Below, in pieces: positions 35,319 through 43,805 of a DNA stretch of 64,000 nucleotides (within the stretch, counting starts at the first letter, position 1; every line of letters begins with the position of its first letter). Made by a program: the position numbers and the translations under genes. Location of the stretch: contig NZ_JBDKSS010000023.1 of assembly GCF_039680535.1 (NCBI RefSeq), positions 1 to 64,000 of the forward strand. The letters run 5' to 3'. The notes under the pieces were generated by a model. It was not told the DNA's origin. It did no database searches and saw only the letters and a program-made list of their open reading frames with translations. This DNA is from Parvibaculum sp039680535. GTDB lineage: Bacteria > Pseudomonadota > Alphaproteobacteria > Parvibaculales > Parvibaculaceae.

Positions 35319-35334
35319 CTGACCAAATGATCAG
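35319..35334. promoter_or_regulatory. RutR-like operator at hydA start site
   Basis: CTGACCAAATGATCAG, the left half intact, the right half with one change in the core. It overlaps the expected transcription start of the sigma-54 promoter, so binding would block initiation. The hydA ATG is 49 bases downstream. Confidence 0.65.
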
Positions 35335-35382
35335 ATAACGCCGGGGCGAAGAAGCGCGGAAACCCGGCAGAAGGAGGCTCAG

Positions 35383-36837
35383 ATGGGAATCCTCGTTCGC
35401 GGTGGAACGGCGGTCAATGCGGATGTCAGCCGGCGGGCCGATGTCTATATCGAAGACGGATTGATCAAGGCGGTCGGGTCCGATCTGGAAGCGCCTGCCG
35501 GCGCGGAGATCGTCGATGCCGGCGGCGCGCTGGTCATGCCCGGCGGCATCGATCCGCATACCCATATGGAACTGCCCTTCATGGGCACGGTTGCGTCCGA
35601 GGATTTCTTCTCGGGCACGACGGCCGGCGCCGTTGGCGGCACGACGACCATCATCGACTTTGCGATCCCCGATCCGCAGGAAAGCCTGATTGCCGCTTAC
35701 AAGCGTTGCCGAAGCTGGGCCGAGAAGGCGGCGACCGATTACAGTTTCCATGTCGCGGTCACCTGGTGGGACGAAACGGTTCACGCCGACATGGCTACGC
35801 TCGTGCGGGAGCATGGCGTGAACAGCTTCAAGCACTTCATGGCCTACAAGAACGCAATCATGGCCGACGACGAGATTCTGGTGAACAGCTTCACCCGCGC
35901 TCGTGAGTTGGGTGCGCTATGCACGGTGCATGCAGAAAACGGTGAGCTTGTTTTTCATCTTCAGCGCGAAATCCTTGCCAAAGGGATCACTGGGCCGGAA
36001 GGTCACCCATTGTCGCGTCCGCCGGAAGTCGAAGGCGAGGCGGCCAACCGGGCCATACGCGTTGCACAGGTCCTTAACGTGCCGCTCTATATCGTCCACA
36101 ATTCCTGTCGCGAAGCCGTCGAGGCAATCGCGCGTGCACGCGGCGAAGGGCAACGTGTCTTCGGCGAAGTGCTGGCCGGGCATCTGCTCGTCGACAGTTC
36201 CGTCTATGAGCATCCTGATTTCGACGTGGCGGCCGCGCATGTCATGAGCCCGCCTTTCCGTCCGAAGGGACATCAGGAGCATCTATGGCGCGCGCTCCAG
36301 GCGGGCTATCTTCAGACGACGGCGACGGATCATTGCTGTTTCTGTGCGCCCCAAAAGGCTGCGGGTCGCCAGGACTTCAGCAAGATTCCGAACGGGACAG
36401 GCGGCGTCGAGGACCGCATGCATGTGTTGTGGCATCACGGCGTCAACACCGGACGGCTGACGCCAAACGAGTTTGTGGCCGTCACATCGGCCAATGCGGC
36501 GAAGATCTTCAATATCTATCCGCGCAAGGGCGTGATAGCGCCGGGCGCGGACGCCGATCTCATCGTCTGGGATACCACGAAGACGCGGACGATTTCCGCA
36601 AAGACCCATCACCAGAATGTCGATTACAACATCTTCGAAGGTATGGAGGTGCGCGGCATCAACACAGTCACCATCGCCAATGGCAAAATTGTCTACAAGG
36701 ATGGCGATGTTCGCACGGTGAAGGGCGCCGGACGGAATATTGAGCGTCCGGCTTTCGCTCCCTATTATGACGCAATGGAACGTCAAGCCGCGCTGCATGC
36801 GCCGAGGGCGGTCCATCGCGGAGAGGCTGCCAAGTAA
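35383..36837 (+). CDS. hydA: Dihydropyrimidinase / D-hydantoinase
   Basis: 484 residues, standard for the family. Binuclear zinc site: H59-x-H61 (DPHTHMELPF), carboxylated K150 (SFKHFMAYK), the His of VHAENGE and the terminal Asp in TATDHC. It opens dihydrouracil to N-carbamoyl-beta-alanine, the step between PreAT and the carbamoylase. AGAAGGAGG precedes the ATG. The gene is separated from the other pathway genes by rutR and is driven by its own sigma-54 promoter with a RutR-like box. Hydantoin hydrolysis is a likely side activity. Confidence 0.93.
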   Translation: MGILVRGGTAVNADVSRRADVYIEDGLIKAVGSDLEAPAGAEIVDAGGALVMPGGIDPHTHMELPFMGTVASEDFFSGTTAGAVGGTTTIIDFAIPDPQESLIAAYKRCRSWAEKAATDYSFHVAVTWWDETVHADMATLVREHGVNSFKHFMAYKNAIMADDEILVNSFTRARELGALCTVHAENGELVFHLQREILAKGITGPEGHPLSRPPEVEGEAANRAIRVAQVLNVPLYIVHNSCREAVEAIARARGEGQRVFGEVLAGHLLVDSSVYEHPDFDVAAAHVMSPPFRPKGHQEHLWRALQAGYLQTTATDHCCFCAPQKAAGRQDFSKIPNGTGGVEDRMHVLWHHGVNTGRLTPNEFVAVTSANAAKIFNIYPRKGVIAPGADADLIVWDTTKTRTISAKTHHQNVDYNIFEGMEVRGINTVTIANGKIVYKDGDVRTVKGAGRNIERPAFAPYYDAMERQAALHAPRAVHRGEAAK

Positions 36838-36948
36838 TCAGGTGAGGCGCTCGCGGAAGTGGATGCTCATGGAATCCGTCTGCTGCCGACGCCTTGATTG
36901 TGCGCCGCGGCAGGATCAATATTAACTTCAAGCTCAGGAGATGAACCT

Positions 36949-37398
36949 ATGCCGCCGAAAGATGAGTTTCTCGCTGCCGCGCTCGCAGAAGCCGAGAAGG
37001 GGCGGGATGAGGGCGGCATTCCCATTGGTTCCGTGCTGGTGCGCGACGGCGTCATCATTGGATGCGGTCACAACAGGCGCGTGCAGAACGGCAGCGTGAT
37101 TCATCACGCCGAGATGAACTGTCTCGAAAATGCCGGTCGTCTTGCTCCGAGCGTCTATCGCGAGGCGACGCTTTATACCACCCTGTCGCCCTGCTCGATG
37201 TGCGCGGGCGCTGCGGCTCTTTTCGGCGTGAAGAAGGTGGTGATCGGAGAGAACCGAACCTTCGAGATGAGTGAGGATTTTCTCCGCAGCAAGGGCATCG
37301 AGGTCGAGGTGGTCGACGATGCCGGGTGTTACAGGATTCTTCAGGATTTCATCAAGGACCATCCCGAAATCTGGGAGGAGGATATTGGCGGCCACTGA
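36949..37398 (+). CDS. Cytosine deaminase of the small, yeast Fcy1-like type
   Basis: 149 residues from ATG 36949 (AGGAG at 36937-36941). Zinc site H53-A-E55 and C82-S-M-C85. Beyond the generic CDA fold it shares with yeast cytosine deaminase EGGIPIGSVLV, GHNRRVQNGS, NAGRL, TLYTTLSPCSMC, VVIGENRTF and the C-terminal WEEDIGG, where D145 matches the Asp that contacts the cytosine amino group. Bacteria normally use the unrelated CodA amidohydrolase. It would convert cytosine to uracil, feeding PreAT. It follows hydA by 111 bases with no terminator, so it is probably co-transcribed. Confidence 0.85.
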   Translation: MPPKDEFLAAALAEAEKGRDEGGIPIGSVLVRDGVIIGCGHNRRVQNGSVIHHAEMNCLENAGRLAPSVYREATLYTTLSPCSMCAGAAALFGVKKVVIGENRTFEMSEDFLRSKGIEVEVVDDAGCYRILQDFIKDHPEIWEEDIGGH

Positions 37399-37413
37399 GG
37401 CCGGGCGCATCTT

Positions 37414-37938
37414 TCAGACAATGAGGCGATAGGCTCTGGCGAAGCGGTCTTCCAGCTTGCAGGTCTGGTGGTCGACTTCGTTCGTGTCGGCGAGTTCGAG
37501 ATTGAAAAAGCTCGTTTCCGTATCGTCGAAATAGGGACCCGCGTGCCAGGTGCCGCGATAGAGCATCACGCCGACATTTCCGGGAATGGCGAAGGCCCTG
37601 ATTTCATCGAGATGCGGCTCCGCGTTCGGATCGTCGACATCATGGGGCGGAGCGACGACGAGATGCCATTCCTTTCCTCCCACTGAGGCGAGGAGCTGCG
37701 TGACCTGGCGATGCCGTGTGATGCGGCGTGCGACGCGCTCGCGAAAATCGAGGCGCATGATGTAGAAGCGTGGCGTGCCGCGCGAAAGATCGAGCTGTGC
37801 GTCATGCGGGCCGAACAATGTGCCGTCCTCGGTCGCCTCGACGAGTGTGCCATAGGTACGGAAGTTCTGCGCCGTGATCGGCGTTAGCTTCAGATCCTCG
37901 ATGACGAGCGAATGTCCGTCGATTGCGTGCTTTGTCAT
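37414..37938 (-). CDS. allA: Ureidoglycolate lyase, AllA family
   Basis: 174 residues, with the cupin-like segments HRQVTQLLASVGGKEWHLVVAPP, PGNVGVMLYRGTWHAGPYF and a C-terminal EVDHQTCKLED typical of AllA. It splits ureidoglycolate to glyoxylate and urea, the last ring-derived step of purine breakdown. It lies 12 bases downstream of the FAD monooxygenase gene. Together with the PuuE-like gene at 53159 it implies allantoin use, though a classical uricase is not in the window. Confidence 0.8.
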   Translation of the reverse strand: MTKHAIDGHSLVIEDLKLTPITAQNFRTYGTLVEATEDGTLFGPHDAQLDLSRGTPRFYIMRLDFRERVARRITRHRQVTQLLASVGGKEWHLVVAPPHDVDDPNAEPHLDEIRAFAIPGNVGVMLYRGTWHAGPYFDDTETSFFNLELADTNEVDHQTCKLEDRFARAYRLIV

Positions 37939-37950
37939 GATAGGGCCTCT

Positions 37951-39405
37951 CTATTCCGCCGCTGTGGCCATTTGCCGAAGATGAGGCGGTATGACCAGAT
38001 CGATATCCTTGTAGGCGATGAGGTCGGGGATGATGTGCTCCTCCTGTTCAAGGAAGAGACGGCGTACCACGCCGCGAATGAGCCTCGGCAACGCATATCG
38101 ATGGCCGCTGATCGAGGTGGAGTGCGGACCCATGCTGACGGTGCCCGAGAAATTGAAGGCGAAGATGCGTTCGACCCAAGGCGCGGTTCCGGGCTCGCGC
38201 TGCAGATATTCGTAGGAGAGCCCGAGATAGGGAAAATCTCCGAGCAAGGCGTGTTCCGCGCCTGCCGGCGGCGTGTACCGGTCCTTCCAGCGCAGGACAT
38301 GAGGAGCGAGCGCCGACAGTTCCGGCCGGGCGGCGTAGTCAACGGTGTAGCCAGTAGCCGCAATGAGGTAGTCGAAGACGTGCTCGCCACGCGGCGTCTT
38401 TACCCTGATTGCGTCGCCCTCCTGCCGAACGTCGAGCCAGGGGCTGGCCGCGTGCATGCGGAAGCCGGGGAGTGCAGTTGCCGCGAAGAAGCCCGAATGC
38501 GCGGGCGGCTGATCGACCTGCCGAAAATGGCGCGCGATCTGCCAGCGCGTCGCGTCCGAAAGCTCGGGGAAGTTCGCGAGAAAAGCGGCTGTTTCCAGAT
38601 GGCGATGCGGATTGACGGTCGGAAGCGCCGGACGGCGAAAGCAGATGTCCGCAGACGCGGCCCCCGCGTTGAGGACAGCAGTCGCCGTATCGAATGCGGA
38701 GGCGGCGTGGCCGAGAATGCCAATGCGCTTGCCTGCCAGCGCGGCGAAGTCGATCTCGACATTAGAATGCGAATAGAGCGTCGGAGGAAGATTATCGCTG
38801 ATAACCTCAGGCACGCTCCAGCGGCCCGCGCCGTCAAAGCCCGTCGCCAGCACGACGAGCCGTGCGGGAAAAGTCTCTCTCGCGCCGCTACGGCGCGCGG
38901 TGACGAGGATGTGGTCGGCCTCAGGTTCGACGGTTTCAACCTCCGTGTCGTTGACGATCGGGAGGTTCAGCGTCTTGCGATACCAGCGAAGATATTCCAT
39001 CCAGTCGCGGCGGGGCACACGGTCGAGCGCTTCCCAGGCTTCACGTCCATGTCGCGCCATGTACCAGCGCTGGAGCGAAAGGCTCGGCTGACCAAGTTCC
39101 ATGCCGCAAAGCGCCTTGGGCGTCCGTAGATGCGACATGCGGGCGACGGTCTCCCACACGCCCTCATAGCCTTCGGGGCTGCGGTCCAGCACGAGGATGT
39201 TGTCGACGCCCTGACGGATCAGCGAATGCGCGATGACGAGCCCCGACTGCCCACCGCCGACGATCACCACGTCGTAGAGCCGCCTTCCACCTGCATCGAA
39301 ATAGGGCTTCACCCATCGACGTTCCGGATAGGAAAGAAGCGCCAACTCCTCCCGAGCGAGCTCCGCAAGCGCTGTTTCGTCAAGAGGAACTTCAATCGGG
39401 GACAT
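37951..39405 (-). CDS. FAD/NAD(P)-dependent monooxygenase-like protein
   Basis: 484 residues. The FAD Rossmann motif VVIVGGGQSGL near residue 47 is followed by a second nucleotide fold (RIGILGHAASAFDTA near residue 225) and ATGY near residue 345, the pattern of flavin-containing or Baeyer-Villiger-type monooxygenases rather than the HpxO/p-hydroxybenzoate hydroxylase type. The substrate is unknown. It is the first gene of a two-gene unit with the AllA homologue, so oxidation of a purine-derived intermediate is plausible. The 110-base region upstream shows no clear promoter. Confidence 0.72.
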   Translation of the reverse strand: MSPIEVPLDETALAELAREELALLSYPERRWVKPYFDAGGRRLYDVVIVGGGQSGLVIAHSLIRQGVDNILVLDRSPEGYEGVWETVARMSHLRTPKALCGMELGQPSLSLQRWYMARHGREAWEALDRVPRRDWMEYLRWYRKTLNLPIVNDTEVETVEPEADHILVTARRSGARETFPARLVVLATGFDGAGRWSVPEVISDNLPPTLYSHSNVEIDFAALAGKRIGILGHAASAFDTATAVLNAGAASADICFRRPALPTVNPHRHLETAAFLANFPELSDATRWQIARHFRQVDQPPAHSGFFAATALPGFRMHAASPWLDVRQEGDAIRVKTPRGEHVFDYLIAATGYTVDYAARPELSALAPHVLRWKDRYTPPAGAEHALLGDFPYLGLSYEYLQREPGTAPWVERIFAFNFSGTVSMGPHSTSISGHRYALPRLIRGVVRRLFLEQEEHIIPDLIAYKDIDLVIPPHLRQMATAAE

Positions 39406-39490
39406 GTAGACCTTTTGTATGGCTGGGTTGGGCCGTGTCTCAGTCTCTCTGCTTCATGCGTTCGCGAAAAGAAGCTTATTCCGCACATTG

Positions 39491-39509
39491 CGTTGCCGAT
39501 TTGGCAACG
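39491..39509. repeat. Hairpin downstream of 8-oxoguanine-deaminase-type gene
   Basis: Perfect 7-bp inverted repeat (CGTTGCC and GGCAACG) with a 5-base loop, 7 bases after the stop of the minus-strand gene. No T-run on either strand; perhaps a weak terminator or an mRNA end structure before the next gene. Confidence 0.4.
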
Positions 39510-39515
39510 GTGATA

Positions 39516-40856
39516 TCAAACCGCCTTCAGAAACGCCTTCGCCGCTTCGCCATGCTCGTGGCGCAGGCGCGCGATGTCGAGGCCTACGGGTTGTCCATCG
39601 GTCACGCGCCACTCGCCGCCGATCATCACTCGGTCTGCATGATGTGCGCCGCAGAGAACGAGCGCTGCAATCGGATCGCCGGCGCCGGAGAACCGCAATT
39701 CATCGAGGGTGAAAAGCGCGAGATCCGCCTGGCGCCCCACCTCGATCTTGCCGATGTCGGTGCGTCCGAGGCACGCGGCCGACCCCTCTGTCGCCCACCG
39801 AAGAGCATCGTGATGCGTAACGGCGGCGGCGCCATAGGACAGGCGACCCAGCATCATGGCGTGGCGCACCGCTTCCATGAGGTTGGAGCTGTCGTTTGAA
39901 GCGGAACCATCGACGCCTAGTCCCACGATTGCGCCTGCGGCCTCGAGGTCCTTTGTGCGGCAGGTGCCGGAAGCAAGGACCATGTTGGAGGTCGGGCAAT
40001 GGCAGACGCCGACCTTGTGCCTGCCGAGGCGGACGACTTCCTCGTCGTCGAAGTGGATGCCATGTGCAAGCCAGACGCGCGAATTAAGCCAGCCGACTTC
40101 CTCGAGATAGTCGAGCGGGCGCATGCCGAACTTCGAAATGCAGAAATCGTCTTCATCGAGCGTTTCGCCAAGATGCGTATGCAGGCGGCAATCATGCTTC
40201 TCGGCGAGAGTGGCCGAGTCGACCATCAATTGTTTCGTCACGTTGAAGGGCGCGCAGGGAGCCAGTGCCACCTGAAGGTAAGAGCCTTCCGAGCGGTCAT
40301 GATATTTGCCGAGTACGCGCTCGCAGTCGGCGAGAACCGCATCATAGTCCTGCATCAGGCGTTCATCCGCGATGCCGCCATTCTTCGTTCCGAAATTGAT
40401 GGCGCCACGCGTCAGCGTCATGCGCATGCCGAGCTTCGACGCTTCCTCGGCTTCTATGTCGACCGCATCCGGCATGTCGGCGGGAAAGACGAAGAGGTGA
40501 TCCGAAGCCGTTGTGCAGCCGGACATCAGCATTTCGGTGAGTGCGACCCGCGTCGCGAGGCGGAAGCTGTCGCGGTTCAGATGGTCCGCCCAGATCGGAT
40601 AAAGCGACTTCAACCAGGGAAAGAGTTCCTTGTTGATCGCTTGTGGATGTGCGCGAGTGAGCGTCTGGAAAAAGTGGTGATGCGTGTTGATGAGCCCGGG
40701 CAGAACGACATGGCGTCCCGCATCGAAGGTCTGGTCGTATGGGGTGGACGGCCCGTCATGGCCGACAAGCTCGACGATACGCCCATCTTCAACGACGACG
40801 CCGCGTTCGGCGCCTTCGGCGAGGATGGAAATGGGATCACGCAACCAGGTTCTCAT
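39516..40856 (-). CDS. 8-oxoguanine-deaminase-type amidohydrolase (copy 2)
   Basis: 446 residues, paralogous to the protein at 7851-9188 along its whole length. Metal ligands: H59-x-H61 (LINTHHHFFQT), HTHLGE, LAHGIHFD and the Asp of GVDGSASNDSS. Predicted to deaminate 8-oxoguanine or a related amino-N-heterocycle. It is 9 bases after the aldehyde dehydrogenase gene, at the end of the araC-aminotransferase-dehydrogenase unit. Why two copies are kept is unclear; the active-site loop after the HTH motif (HTHLGE versus HTHLAE) differs slightly and the specificities may differ. Confidence 0.8.
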   Translation of the reverse strand: MRTWLRDPISILAEGAERGVVVEDGRIVELVGHDGPSTPYDQTFDAGRHVVLPGLINTHHHFFQTLTRAHPQAINKELFPWLKSLYPIWADHLNRDSFRLATRVALTEMLMSGCTTASDHLFVFPADMPDAVDIEAEEASKLGMRMTLTRGAINFGTKNGGIADERLMQDYDAVLADCERVLGKYHDRSEGSYLQVALAPCAPFNVTKQLMVDSATLAEKHDCRLHTHLGETLDEDDFCISKFGMRPLDYLEEVGWLNSRVWLAHGIHFDDEEVVRLGRHKVGVCHCPTSNMVLASGTCRTKDLEAAGAIVGLGVDGSASNDSSNLMEAVRHAMMLGRLSYGAAAVTHHDALRWATEGSAACLGRTDIGKIEVGRQADLALFTLDELRFSGAGDPIAALVLCGAHHADRVMIGGEWRVTDGQPVGLDIARLRHEHGEAAKAFLKAV

Positions 40857-40865
40857 CGCTTGGCC

Positions 40866-42302
40866 TTATACTTGGGAGTAGCCGAGAACGGCCTTTACTT
40901 CGAGGAACTCGGTCATGCCGAAGATGCCGAGTTCGCGCCCATTGCCGGATTGCTTGTATCCGCCGAAGGGTGCGTTGAAATCGAAGGGGGGATTGTTGAT
41001 GAAGATGCGGCCGGCGCGGATGTGGGCGGCAATGCGGCGGGCGTGCTCTTCGTCCTGCGAATAGACATAGCCGGCGAGCCCATAGACCGTGTCATTGGCA
41101 AGCCGGATAGCTTCCGCCTCATCGTCATAGGTAAGGATCGAAAGGACAGGGCCGAAAATTTCCTGCCGGGCGATGGTCATGTCGGGAGACACATCGGAGA
41201 AGATCGTCGGGCGAATGAAATAGCCACGGCTGAGATCTTTGGGTCTGCCCGGTCCGCCAGCTACAAGAGTCGCGCCCTCGGCAATGCCGGTTTCGATCAT
41301 GCCGCCGACCTTGGTGAACTGCGCCATGCCGGCGACGGGCCCCATGGTCGTTTCGGGCGAGGTCGGATCGCCGACGATGGCGGCAGCGGCAACGGCAACG
41401 GCCTTCGCGCGATCGATGATTTCGTCTTTCTGCGAACGGTGAACGAACATGCGCGTCGGCGCGATGCAGGACTGGCCCGAATTGATGAAGCAGCGATTGA
41501 CGCCGTCGGTCACGGCAAGGTCGAGATTCGCGTCAGGCAGAATGATATTGGCGGACTTCCCGCCGAGCTCCTGATGGACGCGCTTGACGGTTTTGGCAGC
41601 CGCCTCCGCGACGAGGATTCCGGCGCGCGTCGAGCCGGTGAATGAGACCATGTCGATGTCGGGATGAGCAGCGATGGCGGCACCGACTTCCGCGCCGGTT
41701 CCATTGACGAGATTGAAGACGCCTTTCGGCACGCCTGCCTCGTGCAGCACTTCGGCAAGCAGGAGCGCGCTCAACGGCGAAAGCTCGCTCGGCTTCAGTA
41801 CGACGGTGCAGCCGGCCGCAAGGGCGGGGGCGAGCTTGGTCACGATCTGGTTGAGCGGCCAGTTCCATGGTGTGATGAGGCCGCAGACGCCGATCGGTTC
41901 ATGCGCGATCAGCGTTGTGCCTTTCAGCCTGTCGAATTCAAAGTCGCGGAGAACCGCGGCAGCCTCCTCGAAATAGACGATGCTCGAGCCGGTTTGCATG
42001 TCCCAGGAGAGTTTCGCGGGCGACCCCATTTCGGCAGTCACGGCGCGGGCCAGTTCCTCACGTCGCGCCTTGAAGCATTCGACGATGCGGCCAAAAAGAG
42101 CGAGACGTTCCTCCCGGCTCGTGGCGGCGAATGCCGGAAAGGCGGCGCGGGCGGCGGCGACAGCACGATCCACGTCGGCTGAGCTGCCATGGCTGATCCG
42201 AGCGATCGAGGCTTCCGTCGCCGGGTTGATGACGTCGGCAAGCCGTGGGGTCGCCGGTTCGACCCAGCTTCCATCGATGTAAAAGAGACGGGGATCTGGC
42301 AT
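40866..42302 (-). CDS. NAD(P)-dependent aldehyde dehydrogenase
   Basis: 478 residues from ATG 42302. Catalytic Cys in FINSGQSCIAPTRM and Glu in HQELGGKSA, with the NAD-binding TPWNWPLNQ. Next to a beta-alanine-type aminotransferase it could oxidise malonate semialdehyde, the product of beta-alanine transamination, completing uracil breakdown. The sequence lacks the features of the CoA-acylating methylmalonate-semialdehyde enzyme as far as I can judge, so the product would be malonate. The start is 2 bases after the aminotransferase stop; longer in-frame starts lie inside that gene. Confidence 0.85.
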   Translation of the reverse strand: MPDPRLFYIDGSWVEPATPRLADVINPATEASIARISHGSSADVDRAVAAARAAFPAFAATSREERLALFGRIVECFKARREELARAVTAEMGSPAKLSWDMQTGSSIVYFEEAAAVLRDFEFDRLKGTTLIAHEPIGVCGLITPWNWPLNQIVTKLAPALAAGCTVVLKPSELSPLSALLLAEVLHEAGVPKGVFNLVNGTGAEVGAAIAAHPDIDMVSFTGSTRAGILVAEAAAKTVKRVHQELGGKSANIILPDANLDLAVTDGVNRCFINSGQSCIAPTRMFVHRSQKDEIIDRAKAVAVAAAAIVGDPTSPETTMGPVAGMAQFTKVGGMIETGIAEGATLVAGGPGRPKDLSRGYFIRPTIFSDVSPDMTIARQEIFGPVLSILTYDDEAEAIRLANDTVYGLAGYVYSQDEEHARRIAAHIRAGRIFINNPPFDFNAPFGGYKQSGNGRELGIFGMTEFLEVKAVLGYSQV

Positions 42303-42304
42303 GT

Positions 42305-43798
42305 TTACATCACGCCATATGTGACTGCGGTGGCATCGAGCGCCTCGCGTGCGACTTCGAACATCGTGTCGATTTCGGACCTGGTAATGACGAGCGGCGG
42401 CATCAGGCTCATCGTGTCGCCATTGGCGCGGAAGGCGAGGCCACGCTTCAGCGCTTCCGCGCTGCATGCGTCGCCGATATGCGCCTCATAGGGGAAAGAT
42501 TCGCGCGTCTTCTTGCTCTGTACGATCTCAAGGCCGCCCATCAAGCCCACCGAGCGAACATCGCCGATGAGCGGGTGATCGGCGAAGCCTTCGAGCTTCG
42601 AGCGGAAATAGGGCGCGAGCTCCGCACCTGCCGTGTCGACGATGCGCTCTTCCTCAAGAATGCGGATGTTTTCGAGTGCGACCGCGCAGCAGGCGGGGTG
42701 GCCCGAATAGGTGAAGCCGTGCGCCCATTCGCCGCCTTTCTCGATCAGCATGTCGGCCACGCGGTTGGACATGGCGCAGGCGGAGAGCGGCAGATAGCCG
42801 GAGGTGATGCCCTTGCCGAGCTGCATCAGGTCCGGCGTGATGCCGTAATGACGGGCGCCGAACCATTGGCCTGTGCGGCCGAATCCGCAGACCACTTCGT
42901 CGGCGACGAGAAGCACATCGTACTTCTTGCAGATGCGCTGGATTTCCGGCCAATAGGTCATGGGCGGGCAGATCGCACCGCCGGCGCTTTGCGCCGGTTC
43001 CGCAAAGAAGGCAGCGACGTTGTCGGCGCCGAGTTCCAGTATCTTTTCCTCAAGCCAACCTGCAGCGACGATTCCGAAGTCGTCCGGGCTCATGTCGGCG
43101 CCGTGCCGGTATTGATAAGGCGTCTTGATGTGAACGATGCCGGGCAGGGGGATGTCGCCGCCCGCTGTGTACATGGGCGGAATGCCGGAAAGGCTCGCCG
43201 CCATATGCGTGCTGCCGTGATAGGCGAGCTCACGGGCAATGACGATGCGGCGCTGGGGCTGGCCGGCGAGCTCCCAATAGCGGCGAATGGCGCGCATGGC
43301 AGTCTCGTTCGCCTCGGAGCCCGACGACTGGAAGAAGATATGGTTGAGTCCTTCCGGCAGCATGCTTGCAAGCTTCTCGGCAAGCGTGACGGCGGCGCGA
43401 TGCGTCGTCTTGAAGAATGACTGGCAGAACGAGAGTTCGAGCATCTGTTCGGCGGCAGCGTTCACCAGTTCCTTGCGGCCATAGCCGATATTGACGCAGC
43501 CCAGGCCGGAAAGCCCGTCGATGATGCGCTTGCCGTCCGTATCCCAGACGTAAATGCCCTCACCCCGCGTGGCGACGCGCGATCCGGTCTGGCGCAGGCC
43601 CGCATGATCGGTGAACGGGTGGAGATAATGCGCCCGGTCGAGCACTTGCCAGGCCGATGTTTCCAGGGATTTGTAGGTCAAGATGTCACTCGCGTTCCGC
43701 GCGGCAGGATGCCGCCCTTGCGCCCATTGAGCCTTCATCCATGGCGAGGCGCCAGCACGACGACTGGTCTGGGACGGCGCGAAAACATGACTGGCCAT
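42305..43798 (-). CDS. Class III aminotransferase (beta-alanine:pyruvate type)
   Basis: About 497 residues from ATG 43798. PLP enzyme landmarks: SGSEANETAMR, LVADEVVCGFGRTG and the Lys in QLGKGITSGYLPLSA. LDRAHYLHPFTDH at the N-terminus is typical of omega-amino acid transaminases. It would move the amino group of beta-alanine, or thymine-derived beta-aminoisobutyrate, to pyruvate. The start is uncertain: 43798 gives about 40 extra residues before homology, 43738 is an alternative, and 43849 would overlap the AraC gene. Neither has a strong ribosome-binding site. Confidence 0.82.
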   Translation of the reverse strand: MASHVFAPSQTSRRAGASPWMKAQWAQGRHPAARNASDILTYKSLETSAWQVLDRAHYLHPFTDHAGLRQTGSRVATRGEGIYVWDTDGKRIIDGLSGLGCVNIGYGRKELVNAAAEQMLELSFCQSFFKTTHRAAVTLAEKLASMLPEGLNHIFFQSSGSEANETAMRAIRRYWELAGQPQRRIVIARELAYHGSTHMAASLSGIPPMYTAGGDIPLPGIVHIKTPYQYRHGADMSPDDFGIVAAGWLEEKILELGADNVAAFFAEPAQSAGGAICPPMTYWPEIQRICKKYDVLLVADEVVCGFGRTGQWFGARHYGITPDLMQLGKGITSGYLPLSACAMSNRVADMLIEKGGEWAHGFTYSGHPACCAVALENIRILEEERIVDTAGAELAPYFRSKLEGFADHPLIGDVRSVGLMGGLEIVQSKKTRESFPYEAHIGDACSAEALKRGLAFRANGDTMSLMPPLVITRSEIDTMFEVAREALDATAVTYGVM

Positions 43799-43805
43799 GC
43801 GCCGC

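Noticed and set aside
39999..41645. 548-codon plus-strand frame opposite the deaminase and aldehyde dehydrogenase
   Set aside because: Crosses the boundary of two conserved minus-strand genes; no motif.
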